A program made the position numbers and the translations under genes. The notes below the pieces were generated by a model. That model made no database searches. It had not been told where the DNA came from and was given only the letters and a program-made list of their open reading frames with translations. Positions 43,278 through 56,400 of a stretch of DNA of 64,000 bases are shown here, piece by piece. The stretch is from Mucilaginibacter pedocola (GTDB lineage Bacteria > Bacteroidota > Bacteroidia > Sphingobacteriales > Sphingobacteriaceae), in the NCBI RefSeq assembly GCF_002013915.1, contig NZ_MBTF01000036.1:62001-126000 (forward strand), written 5' to 3'. The first letter of the stretch is position 1. Each line of letters starts with the position of its first letter.

Positions 43278-43866
43278 GAAAGCTATCTATCTGCCAATAT
43301 TATGCCTCCTGCTTTTCTCTTGTGGCGAGGGCAAAAAGAACCAACCAACTCAAGATACTACACAAGCATCCCTAACCGACACGGTTGATTCTGCCAATGC
43401 AGTACTTGCAGATACGGCGGCAGCTGACGCAGAACCAACAGATCCTATTGTCTTCATTCGCCAAATAGTAGAAGATATTAACACCTCACCCACCGAGAAG
43501 AAGCACTTCGAATTTATGTGCGATGAACAAATGAAGGTAGACTATTATTACAGCGATAACCGTATAGTAAAAATATCGGTAGACTATGGCACCGTTGGCG
43601 ATGTGTATGCCAAAGAAGATTACTATTACAGTGCCGAAGGCAAGCTGATATTTATGTACGAATTTACAGAAGGCGGCCCCGCCTGCGAAGGTTGTATTAA
43701 AAAGCATGAATACCGCTCTTACATCCAAAACGATAAGGTTATTAAATACCTGAAAGATAAAGTAGAAGAGAAATGCCGGATGTGCGCGTTCGCCTCAGGT
43801 TCAAAACAATATAAATTGCTAAGCGCCAAAGATGTTGAAAGCGTAAATGCAATTTTATGCCGTTAA
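43276..43866 (+). CDS. Lipoprotein of unknown function
   Basis: 196 residues with a clear lipobox (LLLFSC, Cys16). After a charged, Thr/Asp-rich linker (residues 17-55), the rest forms a small beta-rich domain with repeated tyrosines (MKVDYYYSDNRIVKISVDYG and KEDYYYSAEGKLIFMYEF) and two Cys pairs (CEGC near 140, CRMC near 172). No named family was recognised. The start codon lies in the stem of a perfect hairpin. It follows the DNA-glycosylase gene by 73 bp with a weak terminator between, so it is probably a separate unit. Confidence 0.75.
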   Translation: MKAIYLPILCLLLFSCGEGKKNQPTQDTTQASLTDTVDSANAVLADTAAADAEPTDPIVFIRQIVEDINTSPTEKKHFEFMCDEQMKVDYYYSDNRIVKISVDYGTVGDVYAKEDYYYSAEGKLIFMYEFTEGGPACEGCIKKHEYRSYIQNDKVIKYLKDKVEEKCRMCAFASGSKQYKLLSAKDVESVNAILCR

Positions 43867-44478
43867 AACCCGACCCTGCCAACGGATTGGTTGCGTATTT
43901 ATTATGGCTTATGCCTGTTTGCGCGCGCCAGATGCGCGTTTATTGCTCCTTATTAATAGTCAGTTAAGTGTCATGGATGCGACGTTGCTAATTGGCTACG
44001 CGTGTGGTTGGCAAAACTGTTAATTATCAATGCGTTTTGGCTTTATTTATTATAAATATTATAATAAATAAATTTTACTATAGGGCCTGTTTTTTGTGTT
44101 ATTGTTATTTATCTTAGTGCTGGTTGATGAGTATTTGTTCTTGGTGCTTTACATCCGCAATAAAGATAAACAGCAGTGTTTTAGCGGTATAATAAGTGGC
44201 TAATTATTCGTCGGCATTATTTGGCCATACCTTATTATCAAATTTCTTTATCCGGGTTTAATACCTCCACAGGCGCATATTCGTAGCCCGTTTTCTTGCC
44301 ATGTATATACTATCCGTCCCCCAGCGGCCTATGGTTCAAGGTAAACATATTCAGCGTTTTTAAAGTGCCGCTTGCAATACTTCGGTTGCAAACGAAGTAA
44401 AGCAATGGCAGCAAATATGCGATGCCCGTAAACGGTATTGCTTTGCCCTGATTAATAAATTATTGTTATAACCTTTTT
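43867..44478. other. 612-bp intergenic region upstream of the giant cargo gene
   Basis: No gene or RNA gene was recognised. It is AT-rich in the middle. Near the 3' end, two mutually exclusive hairpins can form: TTGCAA/TTGCAA around 44372-44391 and TACTTCG/CGAAGTA at 44378-44399. A TATTGCTTTGC sequence about 40 bp before the giant gene loosely resembles a -7 box. The length is long enough for a structured leader or distal control sites for the next gene. Confidence 0.45.
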
Positions 44479-47400
44479 ATGGCCTTATCACGCATTAAAC
44501 TATTCGCAAGCATTGTGCTGATGCTTGCGTTTGCAACCAACCTCCGAGCCCAAACCCACGTTTCGGGCGAGCAAAGCGGCACCTGGACAAAAGCCGCAAG
44601 CCCTTATATTCTTGATGGAAGTATTAATATTCCGGCAGGTGCGACGCTTACCATTGCAGCTGGGGTGGAGGTGCAATCGTATAACTATTACGATCAGATA
44701 ACGGTTGATGGTGTGTTAATAGCCAATGGAACAGCCACCGATTCGATCCGTTTTAAAGGATTTGAAACCAATGCGGCGAGCGGCTATACTCATGGAGGGC
44801 GAATTGTTTTCCAGTCGACAGGTACTACAATGTCTGCCTTGCAGTATGTAGCAATGGATAAATGGGGAGATACTTATTATTACGGTGATCGTGGTGCAAT
44901 AGTAATAAACACCTCATCTGCAACAATAAGTAACAGCCGTATAAGCAATAGCGAAGGGAGCGCGATAATGCTCGGAGCTAACCTATCTAATAAAGTTACC
45001 ATCGCTTCCGCAAAAATTACGGGTAGTGGAGCTAACGGTATTACCATAGGGCAATCAACCGCCGCGTTGGTCAGCGGTATCTCTTTTTCTAATAATGCAA
45101 AAGATATTCAAGCTTATCCCTCAAGCGTTGGTGGGTTAAGCGGTTTAACGGGTGCCAAAATATACCTTAGTAACGAGTCTTTGGGTAAATCGAGCACTAT
45201 ACCAAAGCCGGGGACCGGTTCAGTTTATGTTCTTGAGAGCGGGTTCACCATACCTTCAGCAATAACACTTACAATTGCAGCCGGTGTAGAGATACAGTCA
45301 TACTTTTACTCCGACCAAATAACTGTTGACGGGGTACTGATAGCGAAAGGTACGGCTACTGATTCTATTCGTTTTAAAGGGTTTGAAAGCAATGCGGCAA
45401 GTGGCTACACCCATGGTGGGCGCATTGTATTTCAATCGGCAGGGGCTACAATGTCGGCCATGCAATATGTAGCCATGGACCGTTGGGGCGATACCTATTA
45501 TTATGGTGACCGCGGCGCTATCGTGATAAACACGTCTTCTGCCACAATAAGCAACAGCCGGATAAGCGGCAGTGAGGGCAGCGCGATAATGGTTGCAGCT
45601 AACCTATCAAATAAAGTTAGTATCAGCGCATCCAAAATTACGGGCAATGGCGGCAACGGTATTACCATAGCGCAATCTACTTCGGCATTGGTTAGCACTA
45701 TCGCTTTTGCAGGTAACGGGCGTGATATACAGGCTTATCCATCAAGTGTAGGCGGCCTAAGCAGTTTAACCGGAGCCCAAATTTACTTAAGTAACGAGTC
45801 GATAGGAAAATCGAGCACAATTCCTAAACCCGGCACAGGCTCGGTGTACGTGCTTGAAGGTGGCTTTACTATCCCATCGGGCATTACTTTAACAATAGCG
45901 GCCGGAACGGAGGTTCAATCAAAAAGTGTTTACGATAATATCACTGTTGATGGTGTGTTGATCGCTAAAGGTACCGTTGCCGATTCCATTCGTTTTACCG
46001 GCTTTGAAACTAATGCCGCAAATGGATACACCCATGGTGGCCGCATAGTATTCCAATCTACCGGTGCAACAAGCTCTGCATTGCAGTATGTGGCAATGGA
46101 CCGTTGGGGAGATACCTATTACTACGGCGACCGTGGGGCCATCGCTATCAATAGCTCTAAAGTATCTATCAGTAATACCAATATCCGTAACAGCGAGGGC
46201 TCGGGTATCAAGATAGCCCAGTCGTTTTCACCATCACTCAGCAGCCTTGCGTTCGCAAATAACAGTCGCGACATACAAGCGTTTCCGTCAGGTGTAAGCG
46301 GGTTGAGCAGTCTAACCAATACCGCCATCTACTTAACCAGCGAATCTCTCGGAAAATCGGCAACTATGGCAAAACCCGGTACAGGCTCATATTACATGCT
46401 TGATGGCGGGTTTACAATACCCGATGGCATTACGCTTACCATAGCAGCAGGAACGGAAATACGGTCGCAAAGTGTATATGATAACATTACCGTCGACGGA
46501 GCATTAATAGCCAAAGGTACAGCTGCAGATTCTATTCGTTTTATTGGTATTGAAACCAATGCAGCAAGTGGTTACACCCATGGCGGGCGCATTGTTTTTC
46601 AGTCTGCAGGCACAGTAACTTCGGCGTTGCAATACGTAGCCATGGACCGTATGGGCGATACTTATTACTACGGAGATCGTGGTGCTATCGCTGTTAATTC
46701 TTCTAAAGTTTCTATTAGTAATAGTAGTGTACGAAACAGCGAAGGGACTGCTATTAAAATAGGCCAGTCTTTTTCGCCGGTAATAAGCAGTATTAAGTTT
46801 TCCAATAACATTATAGATGTTACAGCGTACCCATCGAGCGTTGGCGGGTTTGCAAGCTTAACTAATACAGCGATAGGGCTTGGCTACGAGTCTATGTCGA
46901 CTTCTGCTACTATACCTAAACCGGGCACCGGATCTCGCTATGTGCTCGATGGCGGTTTCAATATTCCTGATGGCGTAACGCTTACTATTGCGCCGGGGGT
47001 TGAAATACAGTCAAAAAACTATACAGATAGGATAACTGTTGATGGCGCATTAATAGCAAAGGGTACGATAACCGATTCTATTAGATTTAAAGGTTTTGCG
47101 AATCCTAATAATGCTAATCTTAGTCATGGGGGGCAGTTGCTTTTTCAGTCTAACGGCACTATCAGGTCATCGTTGGATTATGTAGCGATAGATCGAATGG
47201 GTGAAACCTCTTATTATGGAGATCGGGGAGCGGTTAATATCAATACATCAACAATAAGTATTAGCAATAGTAGCGTTCGCAACAGCAAGGGAATAGGTAT
47301 AAATATTTCAAGCGGGAATCCATCTGTTGCTAATGTGGTTTTTTCAGGTAATGAACGTGCCGTAGTTATGGATGTTAATAACGCCAGCTCGATTTCTAAC

Positions 47401-50400
47401 TTGAAAAATGCCTCAGTTTATTTGATCAATTCCAGCGTTGAAGGGACAAAATTTTTACCCTATCCTGGCTTGGGTTCTTATTATGTTTTACAAGGAGGAC
47501 TTTCCATTCCTGAAGATGCCAAACTTACCATACAGCCAAAAGTTGAGATACAATCTAAAAACTATTACGACTTGATAGATGTTTATGGCAAATTAACGGC
47601 GGTTGGAACACAAGCCGATTCTATCCGCTTCATCGGTTTCGCCAGCTCGGGCCACAATAATGGCGGTGTAATGTATTTCCGTTCGGGTAGTGATAGTTCC
47701 CAATTACGATATGTAGTTATGGACCGTTGGGGCGACGTTAGTAATGGTTCTTCGGGACCAGGTGTAGCCATGCGTTTAAATAGTACAATAAAACTATCTA
47801 ACAGCGTAGTGCGGAATAGTTACAGCCAGGATATTGATGCCAACCCCAATAATGTTGGTAACATATCTGATATGTCTAACGCATCCATTTATTTAAATTA
47901 TGGCAGTATAGAAGGGGCGAAAATATTCCCTTACCCGGGCCCTGGCTCTAAATATATTTTACAGGGAGGACTTTCTATTCCTGAAGATGCCAAACTTACG
48001 GTACAGCCCAAAACTGAAATTCAGTCGAAGAATTATAGCGACTTGATAGATGTTTACGGCCAATTAACAGCGGTTGGAACGCAAGCCGATTCTATTCGCT
48101 TTATCGGTTTCGCTAACTCGGGCCACAATAATGGCGGTGTAATGTATTTCCGTCCGGGCAGCGATAGTTCCCAATTACGATATGTAGTTATGGACCGTTG
48201 GGGCGATGTTAGTAATGGTTCTTCGGGACCAGGTGTAGCTATGCGTTTAAATAGCACAATAAAACTATCTAACAGCGTAGTGCGGAATAGTTACAGCCAG
48301 GATATTGATGCCAACCCCAATAATGTTGGTAACATATCTGATATGTCTAATGCATCCATTTATTTAAATTATGGCAGTATAGAAGGGGCAAAAATATTCC
48401 CTTACCCTGGTCCGGGCTCCAAATATATTTTGCAAGGGGGGATAAGCATTCCTGAAGATGCCAAACTTACGATACAACCCAAAACTGAAATTCAGTCAAA
48501 AAATTATAACGACTTGATAGATGTTTACGGCACACTTAATGCAATTGGAAATGAGGCGGATTCAATTCGATTTACGGGTTTTGCTAATTCAGGGCATAAT
48601 AATGGCGGTGTAATGTATCTCCGGGCAGGTAGCAAAAATTCTCAGTTGAAGTATATAGTGATGGACGGATGGGGCGACGTTAGTAATGGCTATTCCGGTC
48701 CTGGGATATCTATGCAAATTGCCAGTAACATTACATTATCAAATAGTACGGTGCGAAACAGTTATTATGGTGCTATCCAAAACTCCGCATCCCCTAAAAT
48801 AACAGAAACCAGCCTCTATGGCAATAAGGTCGGTTTTTATAACACCGCTGGCAAACCGACCCTCCTTAATAGCAAAATTTACAGCAATAGCGAATACGGC
48901 GTAAACAACACTGGTGCCGATACCGTTGACGCGCGTAGTTCGTATTGGGGCGACCCATCGGGGCCATTGCATACTACCTTAAACCCCCAGGGCAAAGGCA
49001 ACAAAGTTTCTAACAAAGTATTATTCATCCCTTGGGTACAGCAAACCACACAGGTTGACCAAACCGTTAATTTGGCGGCCATCCCCACGCAGTTTGTTGG
49101 CGATACTTTAAGGCTTAACGCCACGGCAACATCGGCACTGCCGGTTACTTATAGCATTGTAACGGTTCCTGCATCGGGCGTTGCTGCGCTGGCGGCCGGT
49201 AATTTGCTTTTAGCGTTAGATACCGGCAAGGTTACGCTAACTGCCAAACAAGCGGGTAGTGCCGGCTTTAAACCGGCGCAGGCACAGCAAACTTTTAATG
49301 TTACGCGTCGCGCGCAAACTATCACTTTTGCGGCTCTTCCTTCCAAAAAGGAAGGCGATGCACCATTTAAACTGGTTGCAACCTCATCATCGGGTTTAAA
49401 AGTGGCATTCGCTGTAACATCCGGGCCGGCAACTATAAAAAACGATACGCTCCGTATCACTGCCCCGGGTAACGTGGTTATAACCGCAAGCCAGGCGGGT
49501 AATAAGTTTTATAATGCCGCTGCCGCAGTGCAGCAAAGTTTTACGGTTGTGCCCAAACTGCCCGATCTGGCTGTTAAAAATGTACTGGCTAATAAAGTAA
49601 CCATCATCACAAACGATTCGGTAACCGTTTCGTGGACAGTTGCCAACGATGGCTCACTTGCGTCAAACGGCGATTGGGCAGAGCGTATTTACATGCAGGG
49701 CATAGCAGGCGAAAACCGTACCTTCCTGAAGCAGGTTGGCTATAGCGGCGCATCGCTCGCGATAGCTAAAACAGTAGCCAGAAGCACCAAAATAGGCGTA
49801 CCTACCCAGCTTAATATTGGCGATAAAGGTGTGTTTGTAGTGGAGCTTGTACCGGGAGCCACCGTTCAAGAGGAAGGCAACGGTGCCAATAATACCGGCG
49901 TACAAGCTACCTCTTTCAACGTAAGGAAAATGCTGAACCTCGCCTTATCAGCAGGCGAGGTAACCGAGGGTAGCAGCATAAGCGGCGTAGTTAGCCGTAC
50001 GGGTTCGTTGTCTGCAGCTTTATCAGTAAGGCTTAGTGTGGTAAACACTGCCAAATTTACTATCCCGGCAACGGTAACCATTCCGGCTGGTCAGGCGGGT
50101 GCATCGTTTACCATAGCTGCCCCTAACAATAATTTGGTAGAAGGCCCAATTGCCGATTCGCTCACTGCCGCTGCCACCAGTTTCTTCGGTACAAAAAGCG
50201 GCATTACTATGTTAGATAACGATGTTGCTGCATTGAGCATTACCAGCCTGCCATCTGCCATAACCGAAGGCGGCAGTGTTACCTTTAGGGTAAATACCAA
50301 CCTTGCACCCAAGAGCCCCTTAACGGTTTACCTCACTTCCGGTAATCAAAAACGTTTCCCGGTACCTGCATCGGTAATTATACCAACCGGGGCACTGTAT

Positions 50401-53400
50401 GTTGATGTGCCGGTTACTGTAGCACAAAACACAACACCAGAGATAGCGGTAGAAGCAACCGTTTCCGCCGGTGCTGCCGAACGCGAACCGGCCATCGCAA
50501 AAATAACGGTGAACGATGATGATATACCCAACCTGGAATTGATTGTTCAGAGCGGGATAGTATCTGAAGGGGCGGGGGCTTACGCTACCCAGGCTACGCT
50601 GCGCCGTACAGGCACAGGCAGTAGTAACGCCTTTACGGTAAACCTATCGGCAAGTGTGGCCAATGCGTTGTTATTGCCGGCAACAGTAAGCCTTGCCGCA
50701 GGCGAAAACGAAAAAACTTTTGATATAGGCGTAGTTGATAACAGTATAGTTGACGGGCAGCGCACCGTGGTAATAAATGCATCGTTGTACATCGCCTCAT
50801 GCGGCTGCTCGGCGCCTCCCACTTCATCCGGCTCGGTATCTGCATCTATGGTCATCAGCGATAATGACGGGCCTGCTTTAACCACCTACGTTGCCCAGCA
50901 AACTTTTGCCGAAGGTGTTGCCAATGCCGGCTATGTAAGGTTCTCGCGTAATACGCCAACCAATTCGGCCTTAACACTTACCCTAACATCATCAGATACT
51001 AAAGAGGTTACCTTGCCTGCCACAGCGGTAATACCCGCAGGCCAAACCTATGTAGATGTGCCTATTACTACTAAGGATGACGGCCTGGCCGATGGCAGTA
51101 AAAAAGTTTACCTGAAAGCAACCGCGGCAGGTTTTGCAACAGGTGTAATCTGGGTAATGGTTACAGATATTAACAAACCCGACCTGCAGGTGGCAGCCGC
51201 CAAGCTTGCCAACGCTACTGTAAATGCAGGCGCACTAATCAATTATCAGCTAACCATTAAAAACACGGGTAGTGCAACTGCGCCTTCGGGAGTGCTGGTG
51301 CGCGCTTACCTATCTCAGGATGATGCAATAGATGCAGGCGACGTTGTGCTTGCCGAAAGCGTTACCAAAGATGGTATCCCCGCAGGGCAAACCAGGGAGG
51401 TTTTAAATGCTGTGGCGGCCCCGGCTGCAACGGGCAATTATAAAGTGCTGTTTTGGGTTAACCCTAACGATTCGCCTGCCGAATTGCTTAGCACAAACAA
51501 TATATCGCAGGCCTTGCCAATAAATATTATTTCGGCTTATACGGCAACTGCACAGGTTGCTCCTACTTACGTTTTACAAGGCAGTACTATTGCTGTAACC
51601 GGTACGGCAGTAACTGGTACTGCTGCAGTTGCCAACAAGCCTGTAGAAGTTTATATTATTACTAATGGCTTGCGGCGTACCATAGCCGCCACCACCAACG
51701 AAGCAGGGAAATTTACCGCGCAGTTTAGCCCATTGGCAACCGAGGCGGGCCATTATACGGTTGGTGCAAGCTTCCCGGGCCTGGAGGCTGCTGCCGAGCA
51801 GGATGCCTTTGATATAGTAGGCGTAAAACTTAACGGGGGCGAAACTCCGCAGATACTCGTTACGCAAAAAGATACGCTTAAAGGCACATTGAAGGTGCAA
51901 AACCTGAGCGGCAGGGCATTAGGTAATTTTACGTTGGCTAACGTAAAATTACCGGCAGGCGCGTATGTGAAATTTGAGAAACTGGCATCGCTGCCGGCCA
52001 ACGCTACTGTTGATATCAAATACTCCATTTATGGCGCTACAGTAACCAACGGCGACCTTTTTGAGTTGGCTACGCTAAGGGCCGCCTCTAACGAAGGTAC
52101 CATTCAGAATTTTGACTTATATTATTATTGCCGCGCAGCCAATGCCAATTTGGTTGCCGATGTTGACAAGATTGATGTTACCGCCTCATCTGTAAAAGGC
52201 GAACGGCAGGTAGAAATTAAGCTGACTAATAAAGGCCTTGCTGCATCGGGCCCGGTAACGGTAGCATTGCCGCAGGCAGCCTGGCTTAGCAGTGTTACGC
52301 CTAAAAACCTGCCATCGCTGGCCCCTGGTGATACCACCACGGTTGTACTGAAGTTTTTAGCTGCCGCGGAGGTGCCCTTTGATTACCCGATTAATGGCAA
52401 CCTAAAAGTTTCTGCGCAAAATGCTGCGGCGCTTTCGGTGCCATTTACCTTCAAAAAAGTGTCATCAGCTACGGGTACGGTTAAGCTTACTGCAACCGAC
52501 CAATTTACCTTCTACTCGCAAGGCGGACCTAATGTTAAAAATGCCCATGTGCAGATAAAGAATTATTTCACCGGGCAAGTATACGCTGATGGCTACACCG
52601 ACTCGACCGGCATTTACACCATTGCAGGAATACCCGAGGGTAAGCACAGCATTACCGTGGAAAAAGAAAAACATAAACCCTACAGTGGCACAGTTACTAT
52701 AAACCCCGGCAGTACGGTTGCCGTATCGGCATTTTTAGATTACCAGGCTATTACTTTTGATTGGAAAGTTACGCCTACAGCCATACAGGATAATTACACC
52801 GTCACCCTCGAAACTAAATTCGAAACAGAGGTGCCAAAACCGGTAGTAATTATAGATATGCCTAAAGTGATGCCAAAGTTAACGGGCGCACAAACCTTCG
52901 CTTTCAATGTGACGCTTACTAATTACGGATTGATAACTGCCGAAAAAGTATCACTCAGCTTGCCGGATAACGACCCGGAGTACGAATTTGTAATGAATTA
53001 TGTACCAACCGATTTGGCGGCCCGGCAAAGCATACAGGTGCCGGTTTTAATGCGCCTGCGCACTACTCCGGCAGTAGCGGGCGGTATAGGCGGATTTTCT
53101 TTTGGGCGGATAGCCGAGTATTTTGATATTGAAACAGCCAAAAAGTTTGCACAGCAGGGAGAATGCCATCCAATAACTTTAACTGCCTATACCTATAAGT
53201 GTAATTTCGAAACCGGGCTATGGGAGAAGGTTACTTTTCCATTTGAATATGAAAACCGCAATTGCTATGAGCAAGGGAGCGCCTTAAATCCCGACGGAAC
53301 GCTTAACCTTTCAAAAACAGGATTGTATGGGCTAATTTACACCTGGGCTGCTGCAGGAGGTGCAGGCAACGTTACCCTGCCAAGAGCAATTTGTTTAACT

Positions 53401-56400
53401 TGTGGCGGCTTAAATCCGGCAGATCCGGAACACCCTTATGAAATTCCCGCATTCCTGACGGAAAAAAAAGGTTGCAACACCTGCCTCACCAGTATTGCCG
53501 GTGCTGTTGTTAGCTGCATTCCCGTGAAAGAAGCTTATGATAAATACAAACTGGCCGCAGATCTTTTTCTTTGCGGGCTTGGTAAGTTTTTTGAGCATTC
53601 CAAAGCACGCGAGTACTTTGATTGTCTACGAGATGCAGCCGGCGATCACATGATGAACAGAATCATTCCGTGGTTTGGATGCTTAAGAAATACTTTAACT
53701 GCTATTAACACCTGCGGAAGGGGAGTGTTTCAGAACCCGAATGCGCGCGGGGTTGCAAGCCTTTCGTTGCCTGTTGATAGCGGACCCGATGCTGCCCTTG
53801 CAGAAATTGCTGCCAATTTGGGCGCTGTAGAAAGTACATTTGATATGCTGATAAAAGCCAATACCGAATACTATGGCGAATTGGCTATGAATGAGGCCTG
53901 GCAGCATCAAACGGGCTTGTTTAAACAATATATAGATAGCCGCACCACAATACCTGCAAGCGCACAAAACAGCATCATTTCCGCTTTTGCCGGGTATGAT
54001 GTACAACCTGCAGCAATAAATGCATTTTTTACGAGATGGAACACTTCAATAACTGCGCTTAACGAGAATGTTTTAGCTCCTAACACTAAATACCCCAATA
54101 TTATAAATTGGACAAAAATAAACAGCTATGCCGATACCTTGGTGGATCAGCATAATTACGCTATAAGTAAGGGTTACGAATCGATAGCGGATATGCACAG
54201 CAAATCGTATCAGGACCTTGATCAAATAATTAATACCGGTAAAGAATCTGTTTGCGCATCGGTAAGTGTACAATTTAAACAGCAGGCTGCACTTACGCGC
54301 GAAGCATTTGAGGGCAACCTTCGAATTAGTAACGGCCACCCTACCGAAGCTATGAAACAACTTTCGGTGGATATCAGTATTACCGATGAAAATGGCATAC
54401 CCAGCAATGGTTTGTTCCAGATAGAACAAAAAAGCCTTGATAACCTTTCTGATGTTTCGGGCAACGGACAAATAAGCGCGCAGGCTACCGGCGGTGTTAA
54501 CTACCTCTTTATACCAACACTTGCTGCGGCACCAACAGCCCCTAAAATTTACTTCTTTGGTGGCTCTGTAACGTATTTTGACCCATACGCGCAAGCGGTG
54601 GTAACATTACCACTATCGTCCGTGCCTATTACGGTAAACCCCGGGCCAAACCTGGCGCTGCATTATTTCATGAACCGGAATATTCTTGGTGATGACCCGC
54701 TTACCGCTGCCATTGAACCTTCGGTACCCGGCGAGTTGGTGGTTATGGTGCAAAACCAGGGATATGGCGCTGCTGTTAATATGTCTATATCATCGGCACA
54801 GCCTAAAATTGTAGATAACGAAAAGGGGCTGGCTATTGAGTTTAAACTTACCGGCTCCAACTTCCAGGGCCAGCCTCAAAAATTGGGTGTCGAGAACATT
54901 AGTTTTGGCCCCATACCGGCAATGCAAAGCCGTGTAGGGCAATGGTATTTCACCAGTTCGCTATTGGGTAAATTTGTGAGCTATGATGCCAACGTAGTGC
55001 ATGATGATAGCTATGGAAACCCCAACTTAAGCCTTATTAACAGTGTGAAATTGCACGAGCTTACCAAAAGCATCAAATTGTACGGCAACGATGACGATGG
55101 CATTAACGATTTCCTGGTGAACGATATCTTCGACGTAAATAGCGTGCCCGACATTATTTACTTCTCGCAGGGCAATCGTACAGCCAAAGTTAACCCTGCC
55201 AAATCTGGCAGCTTCTCGGCACCGGTTGCTGCGCCAACGTTTAAAAATGTACTTACCGTTGCCGCGGTTGATACCGGTTACAATTACATAAAACTGCCCG
55301 ACCCCGGCAATAACCTTTACGATTTACAAAGCGTAATCCGTAGCGACGGGCAGGTAATTCCGCTTGATAATGCCTGGCTAACTTTCGTAACGCTGCCGCT
55401 AAACCAAAAGCCGGTTTACGAAAATAACTTCCACTTTGTTGACCGCTTTACTGCGCTTACCCCGGTAACTTACAATGTAGTTTGGAAACCTAAAAACCTT
55501 AACGTACCCAAAGTTGACAGCATTTACAATGTACCGCAGCAACTTACCGCAACAGCTGTAAAAACGCTGAAGGTGGTATTCAACAAACGTATCGATCCGG
55601 CTACTTTTGATTATACCGACCTTAGCCTTACCCTGCAGGGCGGGTCAAACCTTATCAATTCATCGGCATTGGTAACACAGGTAGATTCATCATCATTCAA
55701 TATCGATATTTCGGCACTTACCACCGGTAACGGTTTCTATACCTTTACTGTGCAGGCGGCAGGTATTGCAGATATGTACGGCACAAAAGGTTTAGTTGGC
55801 AAACAAGCCAGCTGGAACCAGTACCCAACTACGCCGGCAGTTCAGGCATTTCAGGGTATTCCGGATAACCGCCTTGCAGCATCGTACAACACAATGCAGG
55901 TACTGTTTAACTTGCCTGTAACCGGTGTTACGCCCGCGCGATTCATTATCAAAAAAGGTGGTGTAGTGCAAAGCGGCAGCGTGGTTATAGATTCGGTAAG
56001 GGCCGATGGTAAGTTATTTTACCTGTCGGGCCTGGGTAGCATACTAATCCAAAGCGGGGATTACGATTTTATTGTCGACCTGCCTAATATCAAATCGGCT
56101 GATAACAAGCCCGGGCTGGCCCAGCAGTCGGTAACCTTAACGGTTGATAAAACCGGCCCGCAGGTATTAACGCTCGAAAAATCGAACGAAGAAGGGTTCG
56201 AAAGCCAGCAGGTAACCTACGTCAATTTTAAATTTAACGAACCTGTAGCTGGCTTTAATACATCGGCCTTGAAGCTCACCCGCAACGGCACCACAATTCC
56301 GCTGGCCATAGGGCAATTAAGCAGTACCGATGGGCAGGCCTGGCGTTTGGGTAATTTAGGTATAGCAACATTGGTTGATGGCAGCTATGTGCTTACCATT

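Noticed and set aside
44605..48990. CRISPR-like or satellite DNA repeats
   Set aside because: The repeats keep the reading frame, have periods of 471-621 bp, and follow protein rather than DNA conservation. There are no short direct repeats with spacers.
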